From Polycyclovorans algicola TG408 (GTDB lineage: Bacteria > Pseudomonadota > Gammaproteobacteria > Nevskiales > Nevskiaceae), in contig NZ_JOMH01000001.1 in the NCBI RefSeq assembly GCF_000711245.1, positions 3,218,830 through 3,282,829 of the forward strand: a DNA stretch of 64,000 nucleotides, written 5' to 3'. How positions within the stretch are numbered: position 1 is the stretch's first letter; every line of letters starts with the position of its first letter. The notes under the pieces were generated by a model. That model saw only the letters and a list, made by a program, of their open reading frames with translations, did not search any database and had not been told where the DNA came from. This document shows, in pieces, positions 28,965 through 37,692 of this stretch. The translations under genes and the position numbers were made by a program.

Positions 28965-29549
28965 GTGGCCACATCCGCTGCGCCGGTCACCCGCCACGGC
29001 GTGTTCATGCGGGTTTGGGGTCTTGGTGTGCTGCTGATGGGTGATTCCGGTGTCGGCAAGTCCGAGTTGGCGCTCGAACTGCTCGCCCGCGGCCATCCGC
29101 TGGTGGCTGACGATGCCACCGAGTTCATCCGCCAGGGACCTCATGTGATCGGCCACTGCCCGGCAGTGATCTCCGGTTTTCTGGAAGCCCGCAGTCTCGG
29201 CATTCTCAACATCCGCAAGATTTTCGGTCCACGCGCGGTCATTGCGTCCGCAGCGCTGGGGCTGCTGATTTCGCTGGACCCGCCACCGGATCCCGAGCGT
29301 CCATGGTGGAGTGACGGCATGGAACGCATCATGGGCCGCCGCGAAACAGTAAGCCTGTGCGGCGTCGAGCTGCCGCAGCTCTCGATTCCCATCCGCGTTG
29401 GGCATAATCTGGCGGTGTTGGTTGAGACGGCCTGCCGCGACCAACAGATTCGCAACGGCGGCTATCGCGCCGACCGCGACTTCGCCGCCCGCCAGTTGCG
29501 CGCCATCCGCCAAACCCAGGCCGACACGCCACCCGACCCCGTGCCATGA
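28965..29549 (+). CDS. hprK: HPr kinase/phosphorylase, kinase-domain-only form
   Basis: HprK phosphorylates HPr on a serine and can reverse the reaction. This 194-residue product (GTG start, 8 bases after ptsN) has Walker A GDSGVGKSELALELL, the LVADDATEFI acidic pair and the family signature SLGILNIRKIFG. It lacks the ~130-residue N-terminal domain of standard ~310-residue HprK. No remnant of that domain is seen upstream, where ptsN ends. A short form is known from alphaproteobacteria; it is unusual in a gammaproteobacterium. The target Ser45 is present in the HPr encoded downstream. Confidence 0.88.
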   Translation: MATSAAPVTRHGVFMRVWGLGVLLMGDSGVGKSELALELLARGHPLVADDATEFIRQGPHVIGHCPAVISGFLEARSLGILNIRKIFGPRAVIASAALGLLISLDPPPDPERPWWSDGMERIMGRRETVSLCGVELPQLSIPIRVGHNLAVLVETACRDQQIRNGGYRADRDFAARQLRAIRQTQADTPPDPVP

Positions 29550-29589
29550 ACCGCGCCCTTTCGATTCACCGACTTACCCGGTTGCGCCG

Positions 29590-30456
29590 ATGAAGCTGGT
29601 GATCGTCAGCGGGCTTTCGGGTGCCGGCAAGACCGTCGCGCTCAAACAGTACGAAGACCTCGGCTATACCTGCATCGACAACCTGCCGCTGAACCTGCTG
29701 GAGTCGCTGGTCATCGACGCGCTGGCACGCCCCAGCCCGCGCTATGAAGAGCTGGCACTGGGCATCGATGCGCGCGAGAGCCCCGAGCTAATCGCCGCGT
29801 TCAGCCATTATCTCGAGCAGATCCAGGCGCGCGGCGTCACCACCCGGGTGGTGTTTCTCACCGCCAACGAAGACACCCTGCTGTCGCGCTACAGCGAAAC
29901 CCGTCGCCGCCACCCGCTGAGTGACCACCAGCGGCCGTTGATCGAGGCCATCCGCCTCGAACAACAATTGCTCGCGCCAATTGCCAACGCCGCCGACACC
30001 GTCCTCGACACCAGCCCGCTCAACCTGCACGAATTGCGCGAACGCATTCATGGCGAAATTCCCGGCGGCGGCCGCGACACGCTGGCCCTCACGCTGATGT
30101 CGTTCGGCTTCAAGCATGGCGCACCGAACAATGCCGACTTTGTATTTGACGTGCGCTGTCTGCCCAACCCGCACTGGAACCGCTCCTTGCGCAGCCAGAC
30201 CGGCCGTGACGCTACCGTACGCAACTGGCTCGAAGAGCAGCCGGCAGTGCTCGAAATGCGCAGCGACCTGCTCACGCTGCTCGAACGTTGGCTGCCCGCC
30301 TTTCGCGCCCAGGACCGGGCTTATCTGACGGTTGCCATCGGCTGTACTGGCGGTCAGCACCGCAGCGTTTACCTGGTCGAGTCGCTGGCCGACGCACTGC
30401 GCCCCATGTTCGACAAGCTCGTCGTCCGCCACCGCGAGCTGCGGGGTTCGGCGTGA
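29590..30456 (+). CDS. rapZ: RNase adapter / nucleotide-binding protein RapZ
   Basis: RapZ binds the small RNA GlmZ and guides RNase E in enterobacteria, controlling glucosamine-6-phosphate synthase. The start MKLVIVSGLSGAGKTVAL places the Walker A at residues 8-15; the longer upstream frame lies in hprK and is rejected. The C-terminal domain has the conserved MSFGFKHGAPNNADFVFD, DVRCLPNPHW and IGCTGGQHRSVYLVE. Product 288 residues. It overlaps the next gene by 4 bases (GTGA). Confidence 0.95.
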   Translation: MKLVIVSGLSGAGKTVALKQYEDLGYTCIDNLPLNLLESLVIDALARPSPRYEELALGIDARESPELIAAFSHYLEQIQARGVTTRVVFLTANEDTLLSRYSETRRRHPLSDHQRPLIEAIRLEQQLLAPIANAADTVLDTSPLNLHELRERIHGEIPGGGRDTLALTLMSFGFKHGAPNNADFVFDVRCLPNPHWNRSLRSQTGRDATVRNWLEEQPAVLEMRSDLLTLLERWLPAFRAQDRAYLTVAIGCTGGQHRSVYLVESLADALRPMFDKLVVRHRELRGSA

Positions 30457-30866
30457 CAGCCGCAGGCGGCGTCGGCGTCCTGCTGGTGACCCACGGCAAG
30501 GTCGGTCACGTGTTGCTTGAAACGCTGCGTGAAATGATGCCGTTGCCGTTGCCGCTACCGACCGACGTGCTCGAAGTGCGCCGCGTGCAGTCCCACGACA
30601 TTCTGCTGATGCAGGGCGGCAAGATGATCGAGCGACTGAACCGTGGCGCCGGCGTGCTGGTGCTCACCGACGTTTTCGGCGCCACCCCAAGCAACATCGC
30701 CAACAAGCTGGGCGAGCTGCATGGCCTGCCCGTGGTGGCCGGCCTCAACCTGCCGATGCTGATGCGTATCTTCAACTACCCCGACCAATCCCTGACCGAA
30801 CTTGCCCGCACGGCGGTTGACGGGGGTCGACGCGGGGTTTTTCATTGCGCCGACGTCGTTTGCTGA
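30453..30866 (+). CDS. PTS EIIA component, mannose/fructose family
   Basis: Single-domain EIIA-Man type phosphocarrier. The GTG at 30453 overlaps the rapZ stop and gives a 137-residue product with phospho-acceptor His14 in LLVTHGKVG, then VLTDVFGATPSN and the VVAGLNLPMLMR stretch typical of the family. No EIIB/C/D permease is encoded nearby, so it probably acts as a regulatory phosphate acceptor, as in other PTS-Ntr clusters of proteobacteria that keep HprK. Confidence 0.92.
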   Translation: MTAAGGVGVLLVTHGKVGHVLLETLREMMPLPLPLPTDVLEVRRVQSHDILLMQGGKMIERLNRGAGVLVLTDVFGATPSNIANKLGELHGLPVVAGLNLPMLMRIFNYPDQSLTELARTAVDGGRRGVFHCADVVC

Positions 30867-30892
30867 CGCCCTACCCGGAACCCCACCCGCAC

Positions 30893-31159
30893 ATGGAACG
30901 TACTGTCGAAATCGTCAACCGCCTCGGGTTACACGCCCGCGCGGCCGCCAAGCTGGTCACCATGGCCAGCCTGTTTCGCGCCGATATTCGGGTGCGCAAA
31001 GGCAACCGAGAGGTCAGCGGCAAATCCATCATGGGCGTGATGATGCTGGCGGCGGCCAAGGGCAGCGAAATCACGCTGATTGCCGTTGGCGACGATGCCG
31101 ACATCGCACTCGAGCGCATGGCCGAGCTGGTCGCCAACCGTTTCGGCGAAGACTCGTGA
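30893..31159 (+). CDS. HPr family phosphocarrier
   Basis: Transfers phosphate from enzyme I to the EIIA proteins. The start MERTVEIVNRLGLHARAAAKL places catalytic His at residue 14, and the regulatory Ser45 lies in SGKSIMGVMMLAA, the site phosphorylated by HprK in organisms that use it. Product 88 residues. A longer upstream frame overlaps the EIIA gene and is rejected. It is 26 bases after the EIIA stop. Confidence 0.95.
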   Translation: MERTVEIVNRLGLHARAAAKLVTMASLFRADIRVRKGNREVSGKSIMGVMMLAAAKGSEITLIAVGDDADIALERMAELVANRFGEDS

Positions 31160-31172
31160 AGGCTCCGCGCGC

Positions 31173-32897
31173 ATGAGTCTCTGGCTGTCGGGCATCGGCG
31201 TCTCGCGCGGCATCGCCATCGCCCGGGTGCAGAAACTGCACGGCACCGATCTTGACGCGCCGGAGTACAGCCTTGCACCCGACGAGGTTGAAGCCGAGGT
31301 CGCGCGCTTCGCGCTGGCGATCCAGCGTGCGCGAACCCAGCTGCAGGCGGTCAAGGCGCAGATTCCCGGCGGCACGCCCGGCGACATCACGGCTTTCATT
31401 GACACACATTTGCTGATGGTCGAAGACCGCTCGATCAGCGAAGCGACGATGCAGACCATTCGCGAGCAGCGAATCAACGCCGAGGCCGCGCTGCGCCGCG
31501 CCCGCGACGCGCTGATGGCGGTGTTCGAGCAGATGGATGATCCGTACCTGCGCACCCGCCGCGATGACGTGCAGCACGTCTGCGGTCGCGTGCTGGGCAT
31601 CCTGCTGAAAAGCGAGCGGCAACTGCCCGAGCGCAATGAGCTCGCCGACCCGCTGGTGGTGATTGCCGACGACATCACCCCCGCCGACATCATCCTATTG
31701 GCCCAGCAACAGGTCGCAGCCCTGGTCACCGAGTTCGGTGGGCCGCTGTCTCACACGGCAATTCTGGCGCGCTCGCTGGGCATTCCGGCGATCGTCGGGC
31801 TGCGCGACGCGCGCCGCCTGCTGACCGACGGTGAGTGGGTGATCGTCGACGGCGAAGCCGGTCACGTGCTGGCCGCGCCGGAAGAATCCGCCAAAGCCTT
31901 CTACCGCGACAAGCAGGCGCAGCAGGCGGCGTATCGCACCGAGTTGATCAAGCTCAAGAACGAGCCGGCCCTGTCGCGGGATGGCGTGGCCTGCCGCCTG
32001 CTCGCCAACATCGAAATGGCCGGCGACGCCGCCATGGCCGCCGAGTACGGCGCTGAGGGCGTGGGTCTCTACCGCACCGAATTCTTGTTCATGAACCGCG
32101 CGGGCCTGCCGACCGAGGACGAACAGTACGAAGCCTACTCGGCCATTGTCTCGGCGGTGCAGGGCCCCATCACCATCCGCACGCTCGATCTTGGGGCCGA
32201 CAAACAGGTCGACTCCGGCCGCAGCCAGGGCCCGACGCCGAACAATCCGGCGCTGGGTCTGCGCGCGATCCGCCTGTGCCTCAAAGAGCCGGAACTGTTC
32301 CGCACCCAGGTACGCGCCCTGCTGCGCGCTGCGCGTCACGGGCAGGTCAAGATCATGCTGCCGATGATTTCCAGCCTGCACGAGTATCGACAAGCCACTG
32401 CGTTGATCGACGCAGCGCGCGAGGAGCTGCTCACCGAAGGCGCCGCCCTGGGCGAGGCGGTGGAGATTGGCGCGATGATCGAAGTGCCCGCCGCGGCCAT
32501 CGCCGCACCGATGCTGGCCCGTTCGGCGCAGTTTTTCTCGATCGGTACCAACGACCTGATTCAGTACACGCTGGCCATTGATCGTGTCGATGACGAGGTC
32601 AATTATCTTTACGACCCGCTGCACCCGGCGGTGTTGCGGCTGATCGCGATGACCATCGAGGCGGGCGCCAAGGCCGGCATTCCCGTGGCCATGTGCGGCG
32701 AGATGGCGGGTGATCCGCGCTTCACCCGCCTGCTGCTGGGGCTGGGGCTGACCGAGTTCTCGATGCACCCGTCGAGCGTGCTGGAGGTGAAGCGCATCAT
32801 TCGCGAATCACGCGTCCAGGACCTGCGCCGCCGTGCCAAACGGCTACTGGCGTGTACCGACCCGGTCGAGATGCAAACGCTGATCGACGGACTTTAG
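31173..32897 (+). CDS. ptsI: PTS enzyme I (phosphoenolpyruvate-protein phosphotransferase)
   Basis: Takes phosphate from phosphoenolpyruvate and passes it to HPr. The 574-residue product starts MSLWLSGIGVSRGIAIARV and has phosphohistidine His194 in GGPLSHTAILARSLG. The PEP-binding TIM barrel follows (GVGLYRTEFLFM, RTLDLGADKQ, FSIGTNDLIQYTLA, VAMCGEMAGDP). It has no GAF domain, so it is not the PtsP form, although its context is PTS-Ntr. It closes the rpoN-to-EI cluster. The gene start is 13 bases after the HPr stop. Confidence 0.95.
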   Translation: MSLWLSGIGVSRGIAIARVQKLHGTDLDAPEYSLAPDEVEAEVARFALAIQRARTQLQAVKAQIPGGTPGDITAFIDTHLLMVEDRSISEATMQTIREQRINAEAALRRARDALMAVFEQMDDPYLRTRRDDVQHVCGRVLGILLKSERQLPERNELADPLVVIADDITPADIILLAQQQVAALVTEFGGPLSHTAILARSLGIPAIVGLRDARRLLTDGEWVIVDGEAGHVLAAPEESAKAFYRDKQAQQAAYRTELIKLKNEPALSRDGVACRLLANIEMAGDAAMAAEYGAEGVGLYRTEFLFMNRAGLPTEDEQYEAYSAIVSAVQGPITIRTLDLGADKQVDSGRSQGPTPNNPALGLRAIRLCLKEPELFRTQVRALLRAARHGQVKIMLPMISSLHEYRQATALIDAAREELLTEGAALGEAVEIGAMIEVPAAAIAAPMLARSAQFFSIGTNDLIQYTLAIDRVDDEVNYLYDPLHPAVLRLIAMTIEAGAKAGIPVAMCGEMAGDPRFTRLLLGLGLTEFSMHPSSVLEVKRIIRESRVQDLRRRAKRLLACTDPVEMQTLIDGL

Positions 32898-32908
32898 GCT
32901 CCACGACA

Positions 32909-33433
32909 TCAGTGGTGTGCGGCGTCACCCGAGGTCGGCGCCCCGGTTCGCACCGGCGCCTGCACCTCGATGGCATCGGCGCCTTCAAAAACCAACCGCA
33001 GGGTCACCTCATCGCCCGCCGCCAGCGCCGTCGGCGGCGCCATCAGCATCAGGTGGATGCCGCCCGGCGCCAAGGTCACCGGTTGGCCCGGATCGAGCAC
33101 CACGCCCTCATTGAGTTCGCGCATTTGCATCACGCCGTCGACCGAGCGCATTTCGTGGATCTCGACACCCGGCGCGGCCGGTGTTTCGACGGCCACCAAC
33201 CGCAGCGGCTGCGTCGAGTTGTTGGTCAGGGTGAAATAGCCCCCCGCCACTGCTGCACCGGGCGGCGTTGCACGCACCCAGGCATCACTGACGGTGACGA
33301 CCGCCGCGGACGGGTCCGCGGTCTCACCCGCATCGGCGACCATGGCGTCGGCCACGGGTGTGTCGCGCTGGCAAGCCGCGAGGCCCAAGACAAACAGCAG
33401 TGAAAGTGCAGCGGCGCGAAGGCAGGCAAACAT
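32909..33433 (-). CDS. Periplasmic copper chaperone PCu(A)C, lipoprotein
   Basis: Delivers copper to the CuA site of cytochrome oxidase. The 174-residue product has a lipoprotein signal with lipobox LAAC and the copper-binding H-M-x10-M-x21-H-x-M arrangement, visible as HEMRSVDGVMQM and GGIHLMLM. The start is fixed at MFACLRAAAL. The tail is His-rich (DAAHH). Convergent with the PTS enzyme I gene and divergent from the AbgT gene. Confidence 0.9.
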   Translation of the reverse strand: MFACLRAAALSLLFVLGLAACQRDTPVADAMVADAGETADPSAAVVTVSDAWVRATPPGAAVAGGYFTLTNNSTQPLRLVAVETPAAPGVEIHEMRSVDGVMQMRELNEGVVLDPGQPVTLAPGGIHLMLMAPPTALAAGDEVTLRLVFEGADAIEVQAPVRTGAPTSGDAAHH

Positions 33434-33529
33434 TGAAGTCTCTCGGCAACCGGGGCCTCTATGCTCGCCGAAAGCGACGCGACGCGCAGGCCGCTGGACA
33501 CCAACGCTGCCGCCGGGCGATAACACCGC

Positions 33530-35008
33530 ATGCTCGCCACCATTGAACGCTTGGGTAATCGACTGCCCGATCCCGCCATCCTGTTTGTCTGGTTACTGAT
33601 GATCGTCTGGGTCGCTTCGTGGGCGCTGGCCGGTGTCGACTGGCAGCTCACCGATCCACGCAGCGGCGACGCGTTGACCGTCAACAATCAACTCACCGGG
33701 GAGGCACTGACCTCCTTTGCCGCCAACGTCGTGCCGGTGTTCGCCCACTTTCATCCGGTGGGTGTGGTCCTGGTGGCCATGCTCGGCATCGGCGTCGCCG
33801 AGCGCACCGGCTTCATTCATGCCGGCTTGCGTGGCCTCCTGGCGGTGACGTCGCCGCGTCTGCTGACACCGATGCTGATCCTCGCGGCCATCGCCAGCCA
33901 CAGCGCCGCGGATGCCGGCTACGTGCTGGTGATTCCCCTCGGCGGCGTGCTGTTTTATGCCGCCGGGCGACACCCGCTGGCGGGCATTGGTGCGGCGTTT
34001 GCCGGGGTGTCGGGCGGCTATTCGGCCAACTTTCTGCCGTCGTCACTCGACCCCCTGCTCGCCGGCCTGACCCAAGCCGCCGGGCAGTTGATCGACCCTG
34101 AGCTGAGCATCAACCCGCTAAACAATTATTTTTTCACCACCGCCTCTTGCCTGCTGATTGTCGGACTTGGCTGGTGGATCACCGACCGTGTCGTTGAGCC
34201 CCGGCTTCGTGGCACGGCGGTCGATGGCGACACCGCCGACCTGCCGCAGCTCAGCCCCCTGACAGACGCCGAGCGGCGCGCGCTGCGCACCGCCGGACTG
34301 GTGATGCTCGGCGGCGTCATCACGCTGGTGCTGACCACACTGCCCGGCGGCTCGCCGTGGCGCGGACCCGACGGCGGCCTCACCGAAGCACGCGCTCCGC
34401 TGATGACCTCGCTGGTGGCACTGATCTTCATCCTGTTCCTGCTGCCCGGCGTGATCTACGGCATCGTCGCCGGCACCGTGACGACCCACCGTGACGTGAT
34501 AGCCGGCATGACATGGGCGATGCAAAGCATGGGTTACTACCTGGTCATCATGTTTTTCATCGCCCAGTTCGTCGCCGCGTTCGGCAGTTCGAACCTCGGC
34601 GTGCTGCTGGCGCTCAAAGGCGCGCAGGCGCTGCAAGCGCTCGCCCTGCCCGCAGCGGTTACAGTAGTGGGGATGGTGTTGCTCACCGGGTTGCTGAATC
34701 TCTTTGTCGGTTCGGCCTCGGCGAAATGGGCGCTGATGGGCCCGGTGCTGGTGCCGATGCTGATGCAATTGGGCATTTCGCCGGATCTGACCCAGGCGGC
34801 CTATCGCATCGGTGATTCGTCGACCAACATCATCACACCGCTGATGCCGTATTTTCCGCTGATTGTCGTGTTCTGCCAGCGCTATGTGCGCGGCACCGGT
34901 ATCGGCACGTTGACCGCGCTGATGCTGCCCTACGCGGCAACATTTATGACGGTCTGGACCGTGTTTTTGCTGCTTTACTGGAGTGCGGGTTTGCCGCTGG
35001 GATTTTGA
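33530..35008 (+). CDS. AbgT-family transporter
   Basis: Inner-membrane protein of the AbgT family, whose members import p-aminobenzoyl-glutamate or export sulfonamides and related antimetabolites. The 492-residue product has about 11-12 hydrophobic helices and the family features FVWLLMIVWVASW, AMLGIGVAERTGF, SHSAADAGYVLVIPLGG, NLFVGSASAKWALMGPV and YRIGDSSTNIITPLMPYF. No abgA/abgB hydrolase is nearby. Its stop overlaps the TTG start of the TolA-like gene (TTGA). Confidence 0.9.
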   Translation: MLATIERLGNRLPDPAILFVWLLMIVWVASWALAGVDWQLTDPRSGDALTVNNQLTGEALTSFAANVVPVFAHFHPVGVVLVAMLGIGVAERTGFIHAGLRGLLAVTSPRLLTPMLILAAIASHSAADAGYVLVIPLGGVLFYAAGRHPLAGIGAAFAGVSGGYSANFLPSSLDPLLAGLTQAAGQLIDPELSINPLNNYFFTTASCLLIVGLGWWITDRVVEPRLRGTAVDGDTADLPQLSPLTDAERRALRTAGLVMLGGVITLVLTTLPGGSPWRGPDGGLTEARAPLMTSLVALIFILFLLPGVIYGIVAGTVTTHRDVIAGMTWAMQSMGYYLVIMFFIAQFVAAFGSSNLGVLLALKGAQALQALALPAAVTVVGMVLLTGLLNLFVGSASAKWALMGPVLVPMLMQLGISPDLTQAAYRIGDSSTNIITPLMPYFPLIVVFCQRYVRGTGIGTLTALMLPYAATFMTVWTVFLLLYWSAGLPLGF

Positions 35009-35712
35009 GTCTCGTCGCACCAAAGAAGACGCCGCCTTATGCGCACCCGGCCCGTCCTGACCGACGGGCAACCCTGTGGGCGTTGGCGCTGCACCTGAGC
35101 CCGTTTCTCATCACGCTGCTGGTGCCGGATCTGCTGTGGGGCACACGCGACCCGGGCCCGCCATCGGTGATGGAGGTGGTGATGCTCACCGAAGAGGTGC
35201 AGGCGCCCGAGCCCGAACCCGAGACGCCAGAATCAGAGCCCACACCGCCGCCTACACCGCCGCCGCCAGAGGAAGACGTGATTGGCCTTGAGCCCTCACC
35301 GACCCCGACCGTGACCCCCACGCCGACACCGACCCCGCCGGCGACACCACAACCCACCCAGCGCCCCACCGCGACGCCACGGCCCAAACCGGCTGCGCCC
35401 GCCGCTGAAGACGGCGAGACCGACGCCGAGCGTTTCGCAAGTTCACGAGAAAAGGGCATTTTCGACCGGGTGCAAGGCCGCTGGCTGTTACCGCCGGGCA
35501 TCAGCTCGAGCCTGAGCTGCGACGTGCGCATCACCCTGAATGCGCGCGGCGAAGTCACCGACACCGAAATCACCCGAAAATCAGGGAACGACACCTTTGA
35601 CGACTCGGTGATTCGCGCGATCTACAAGTCCAGCCCGTTCCCCGTTGACCCTGAAGCCCGCGGCGACACCCAGACCATGATGATGACCTGGGACGCGAGC
35701 GAACTGCTGTAG
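35005..35712 (+). CDS. TolA/TonB-like periplasm-spanning protein
   Basis: The 235-residue product has one N-terminal hydrophobic helix (~22-45; TLWALALHLSPFLITLLVP), a Pro/Glu/Thr-rich spacer (~65-140) and a C-terminal TolA-like domain (~150-235). The domain has RWLLPPGISSSLSCDVRI, GEVTDTEITRKSGND and FDDSVIRAIYKSSPFP, closer to TolA than to TonB. It starts at a TTG that overlaps the AbgT stop, implying coupled translation. No tolQ/R or exbB/D genes flank it, and the genuine tol-pal cluster is not in the window. Its link to AbgT is unexplained. Confidence 0.8.
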   Translation: MSLVAPKKTPPYAHPARPDRRATLWALALHLSPFLITLLVPDLLWGTRDPGPPSVMEVVMLTEEVQAPEPEPETPESEPTPPPTPPPPEEDVIGLEPSPTPTVTPTPTPTPPATPQPTQRPTATPRPKPAAPAAEDGETDAERFASSREKGIFDRVQGRWLLPPGISSSLSCDVRITLNARGEVTDTEITRKSGNDTFDDSVIRAIYKSSPFPVDPEARGDTQTMMMTWDASELL

Positions 35713-35762
35713 TCGACCGGGAAGGTGCGGGCGGGTGTCGCGTCGTCAGGCCGGGCCACCGG

Positions 35763-36608
35763 TCAGCGCGAGAGCTCCCGCACCACACGAAAGCCGAGTC
35801 CGTCGCTGCGGTCCCCGACGTTGTCGGCATCGCGCGTCGCCGAGCGCATGGTGCGTGGGTGATTGCCCCAGCCACCACCGCGGTTGACGCGCTTGCCGCA
35901 CTGACCACCGTCAATCCAAGCGCTGCCATCGGTGGGTGCACCGGTGTAGTCCGGGTGCCAGCAGTCCTCAGTCCATTCCCAGACATTGCCCAGCATGTCG
36001 TGCAGGCCCCAGGGGTTGGGTTTGTACTGCCCCACGCGCGCGGTGAACGGCTCGCCGTCCTTGCACTGCACGTGCCAGTTCCAGTCAGGGTTTTTGGCCA
36101 GACCATCGCGGTCGAAGACATTGGCCTTGTCGCACATCCACTCCGAGCTGTCGCCCCAGCTGTAGCGCGTTTCAGTGCCGGCGCGCGCGGCGTATTCCCA
36201 CTCCGCCTCGGAGGGTAGCCGGTAGGTGTCACCGGTTTCCTTGCTCAACCAGCGCACATAGGCCTTGGCGTCATTCCAGCTGACATTGATCACCGGGCGG
36301 CCGTCGGCCCCCCAGCCTTCGTGAGAGGGTCGATGCTCACAATCACCGGCAGCCATGCACGGCGCCCATTCGTTGAAGGTCACCTCGTACTTGCCGATGG
36401 CGAACGGCGCGATCTGTACCGTGCGCACCGGGCGCTCGTAAGCGGTGCCCAAGCCATCGAGGTCGCCCATCTGAAAGCTGCCGCCCGGTAGCTCGACCAT
36501 TTCCGGCAAGCGCAATGGCCGGTCTACATCCTGCGCAAACGCTACAGGCATGACGCTCAGGGCAAGCGCCCCACCCAGAACTGCGGTGTACATCGTTTGC
36601 ATTTTCAT
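35763..36608 (-). CDS. Secreted formylglycine-generating-enzyme-like protein
   Basis: The 281-residue product has a Sec signal peptide (LALSVMPVAFA-Q) and the FGE/SUMF1 fold: MVELPGGSFQMG, NVSWNDAKAYVRWLS, YRLPSEAEWEYAARAG, WGLHDMLGNVWEWTEDC and VNRGGGWGNHPRTMRSATR. True FGEs place two copper-binding cysteines near that last motif; none is seen there, so sulfatase activation is unlikely. It may be a structural or other-function member of the family. The ATG complementing 36606-36608 is used. No sulfatase is adjacent. Confidence 0.85.
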   Translation of the reverse strand: MKMQTMYTAVLGGALALSVMPVAFAQDVDRPLRLPEMVELPGGSFQMGDLDGLGTAYERPVRTVQIAPFAIGKYEVTFNEWAPCMAAGDCEHRPSHEGWGADGRPVINVSWNDAKAYVRWLSKETGDTYRLPSEAEWEYAARAGTETRYSWGDSSEWMCDKANVFDRDGLAKNPDWNWHVQCKDGEPFTARVGQYKPNPWGLHDMLGNVWEWTEDCWHPDYTGAPTDGSAWIDGGQCGKRVNRGGGWGNHPRTMRSATRDADNVGDRSDGLGFRVVRELSR

Positions 36609-36678
36609 GTGTTGATTACACCACTCCGAACCTGTGTCTGCGCCAAGACCCGCGACCCGCCTGATGCGGCGACACTTT

Positions 36679-37692
36679 TCAGATGACCGTATCGACCGAT
36701 CCGCTTTGACGGAATTGACCGGGAGAAATTCCCATCCACTTGATGAACGCGCGATGGAAGGCGCTGGGTTCGGCAAAGCCGAGGCTTTCGGCGATCTCCG
36801 GCAAGCTGCGCCGGGTTTGCTGCAACTGGCGGATGGCCATGTCACGACGAATGCCGTCCTTGATCAGGCGAAACGAGGTGCCCTCGGCATCCAGCCGTCG
36901 CCGCAGGGTGGACACGCTGATACCCAACTCCTCGGCAAAATCTTCCTGCTGCATCAGCAGACCCTGCGCCCGCGATTTCAGCGCGTGACGCAGCCGTACG
37001 CCAAGGCTGCGCGGGTTGCGGTACTTGACCACCATGTTGGTCGGCGCGCCGCGCAAGAACTCACGCAGGGTGCGCTCGGTTTGCACCACCGGCGCACGCA
37101 GGTCCGATGCGGGAAAACTGAAGGCAGTGACCGGGGCATTGAAGGTGACGTTGCCGGCATAGATGCGGCTGTACTCGTCGGCCCAGGAGGGCGCCGGGTA
37201 AGCAAAGGCGGCGTGTTGCAGGGTGACGCGCCGGTCCACCAGCCAGCAGATCAGGCCCTGCAGCAGAATCAGCAGGGTTTCGTGGGCAAACACCGGTACC
37301 GGATTGCGGCGATCAGTCAGGGTGATGATGGCCACGCCGCCGCGTTCTTCCAGCCTGGGATGCACATCGTCGAGCAACAGATTGAACAGCCGCAGCGCAC
37401 GTTGCAGCGCCTGCTTGAGGTTGCGGACGTGCAGTGACAACTCGCAGATGGTGGCAAAGCTGCCGGGTTTGATGCGGCGGCCGTCCTGACCGAAAAACTC
37501 GTCGCCGAGTGTTGCCGCCACCGCACGCCACAACCGACCAAAGGCTGCGGCGCTGACCCGCTCGCCCGGCAGCGACAGGCGTTGGGGGGCAATACCCGCC
37601 GCGATGAGCAAGGCTTCGGTATCGCCGCCCAGGGCTTTTACGCCGTCCAGCGCCTCCCTGACGAAGGCCATCGAGATACTGTCGCGTTCCAT
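36679..37692 (-). CDS. AraC-family regulator (arabinose-binding-like N-domain), divergent from icmF
   Basis: The 337-residue product has the large N-terminal ligand/dimerisation domain of the OruR/ArgR-like AraC group (AAFGRLWRAVAATLGDEFFG, FATICELSLHVRNLKQAL) and a C-terminal double helix-turn-helix (FAEELGISVSTLRRRLDAEG, IAESLGFAEPSAFHRAFIKW). The start at the ATG complementing 37690-37692 is a choice among three in-frame codons. The 140-base divergent gap with icmF suggests it controls that gene. Confidence 0.87.
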   Translation of the reverse strand: MERDSISMAFVREALDGVKALGGDTEALLIAAGIAPQRLSLPGERVSAAAFGRLWRAVAATLGDEFFGQDGRRIKPGSFATICELSLHVRNLKQALQRALRLFNLLLDDVHPRLEERGGVAIITLTDRRNPVPVFAHETLLILLQGLICWLVDRRVTLQHAAFAYPAPSWADEYSRIYAGNVTFNAPVTAFSFPASDLRAPVVQTERTLREFLRGAPTNMVVKYRNPRSLGVRLRHALKSRAQGLLMQQEDFAEELGISVSTLRRRLDAEGTSFRLIKDGIRRDMAIRQLQQTRRSLPEIAESLGFAEPSAFHRAFIKWMGISPGQFRQSGSVDTVI

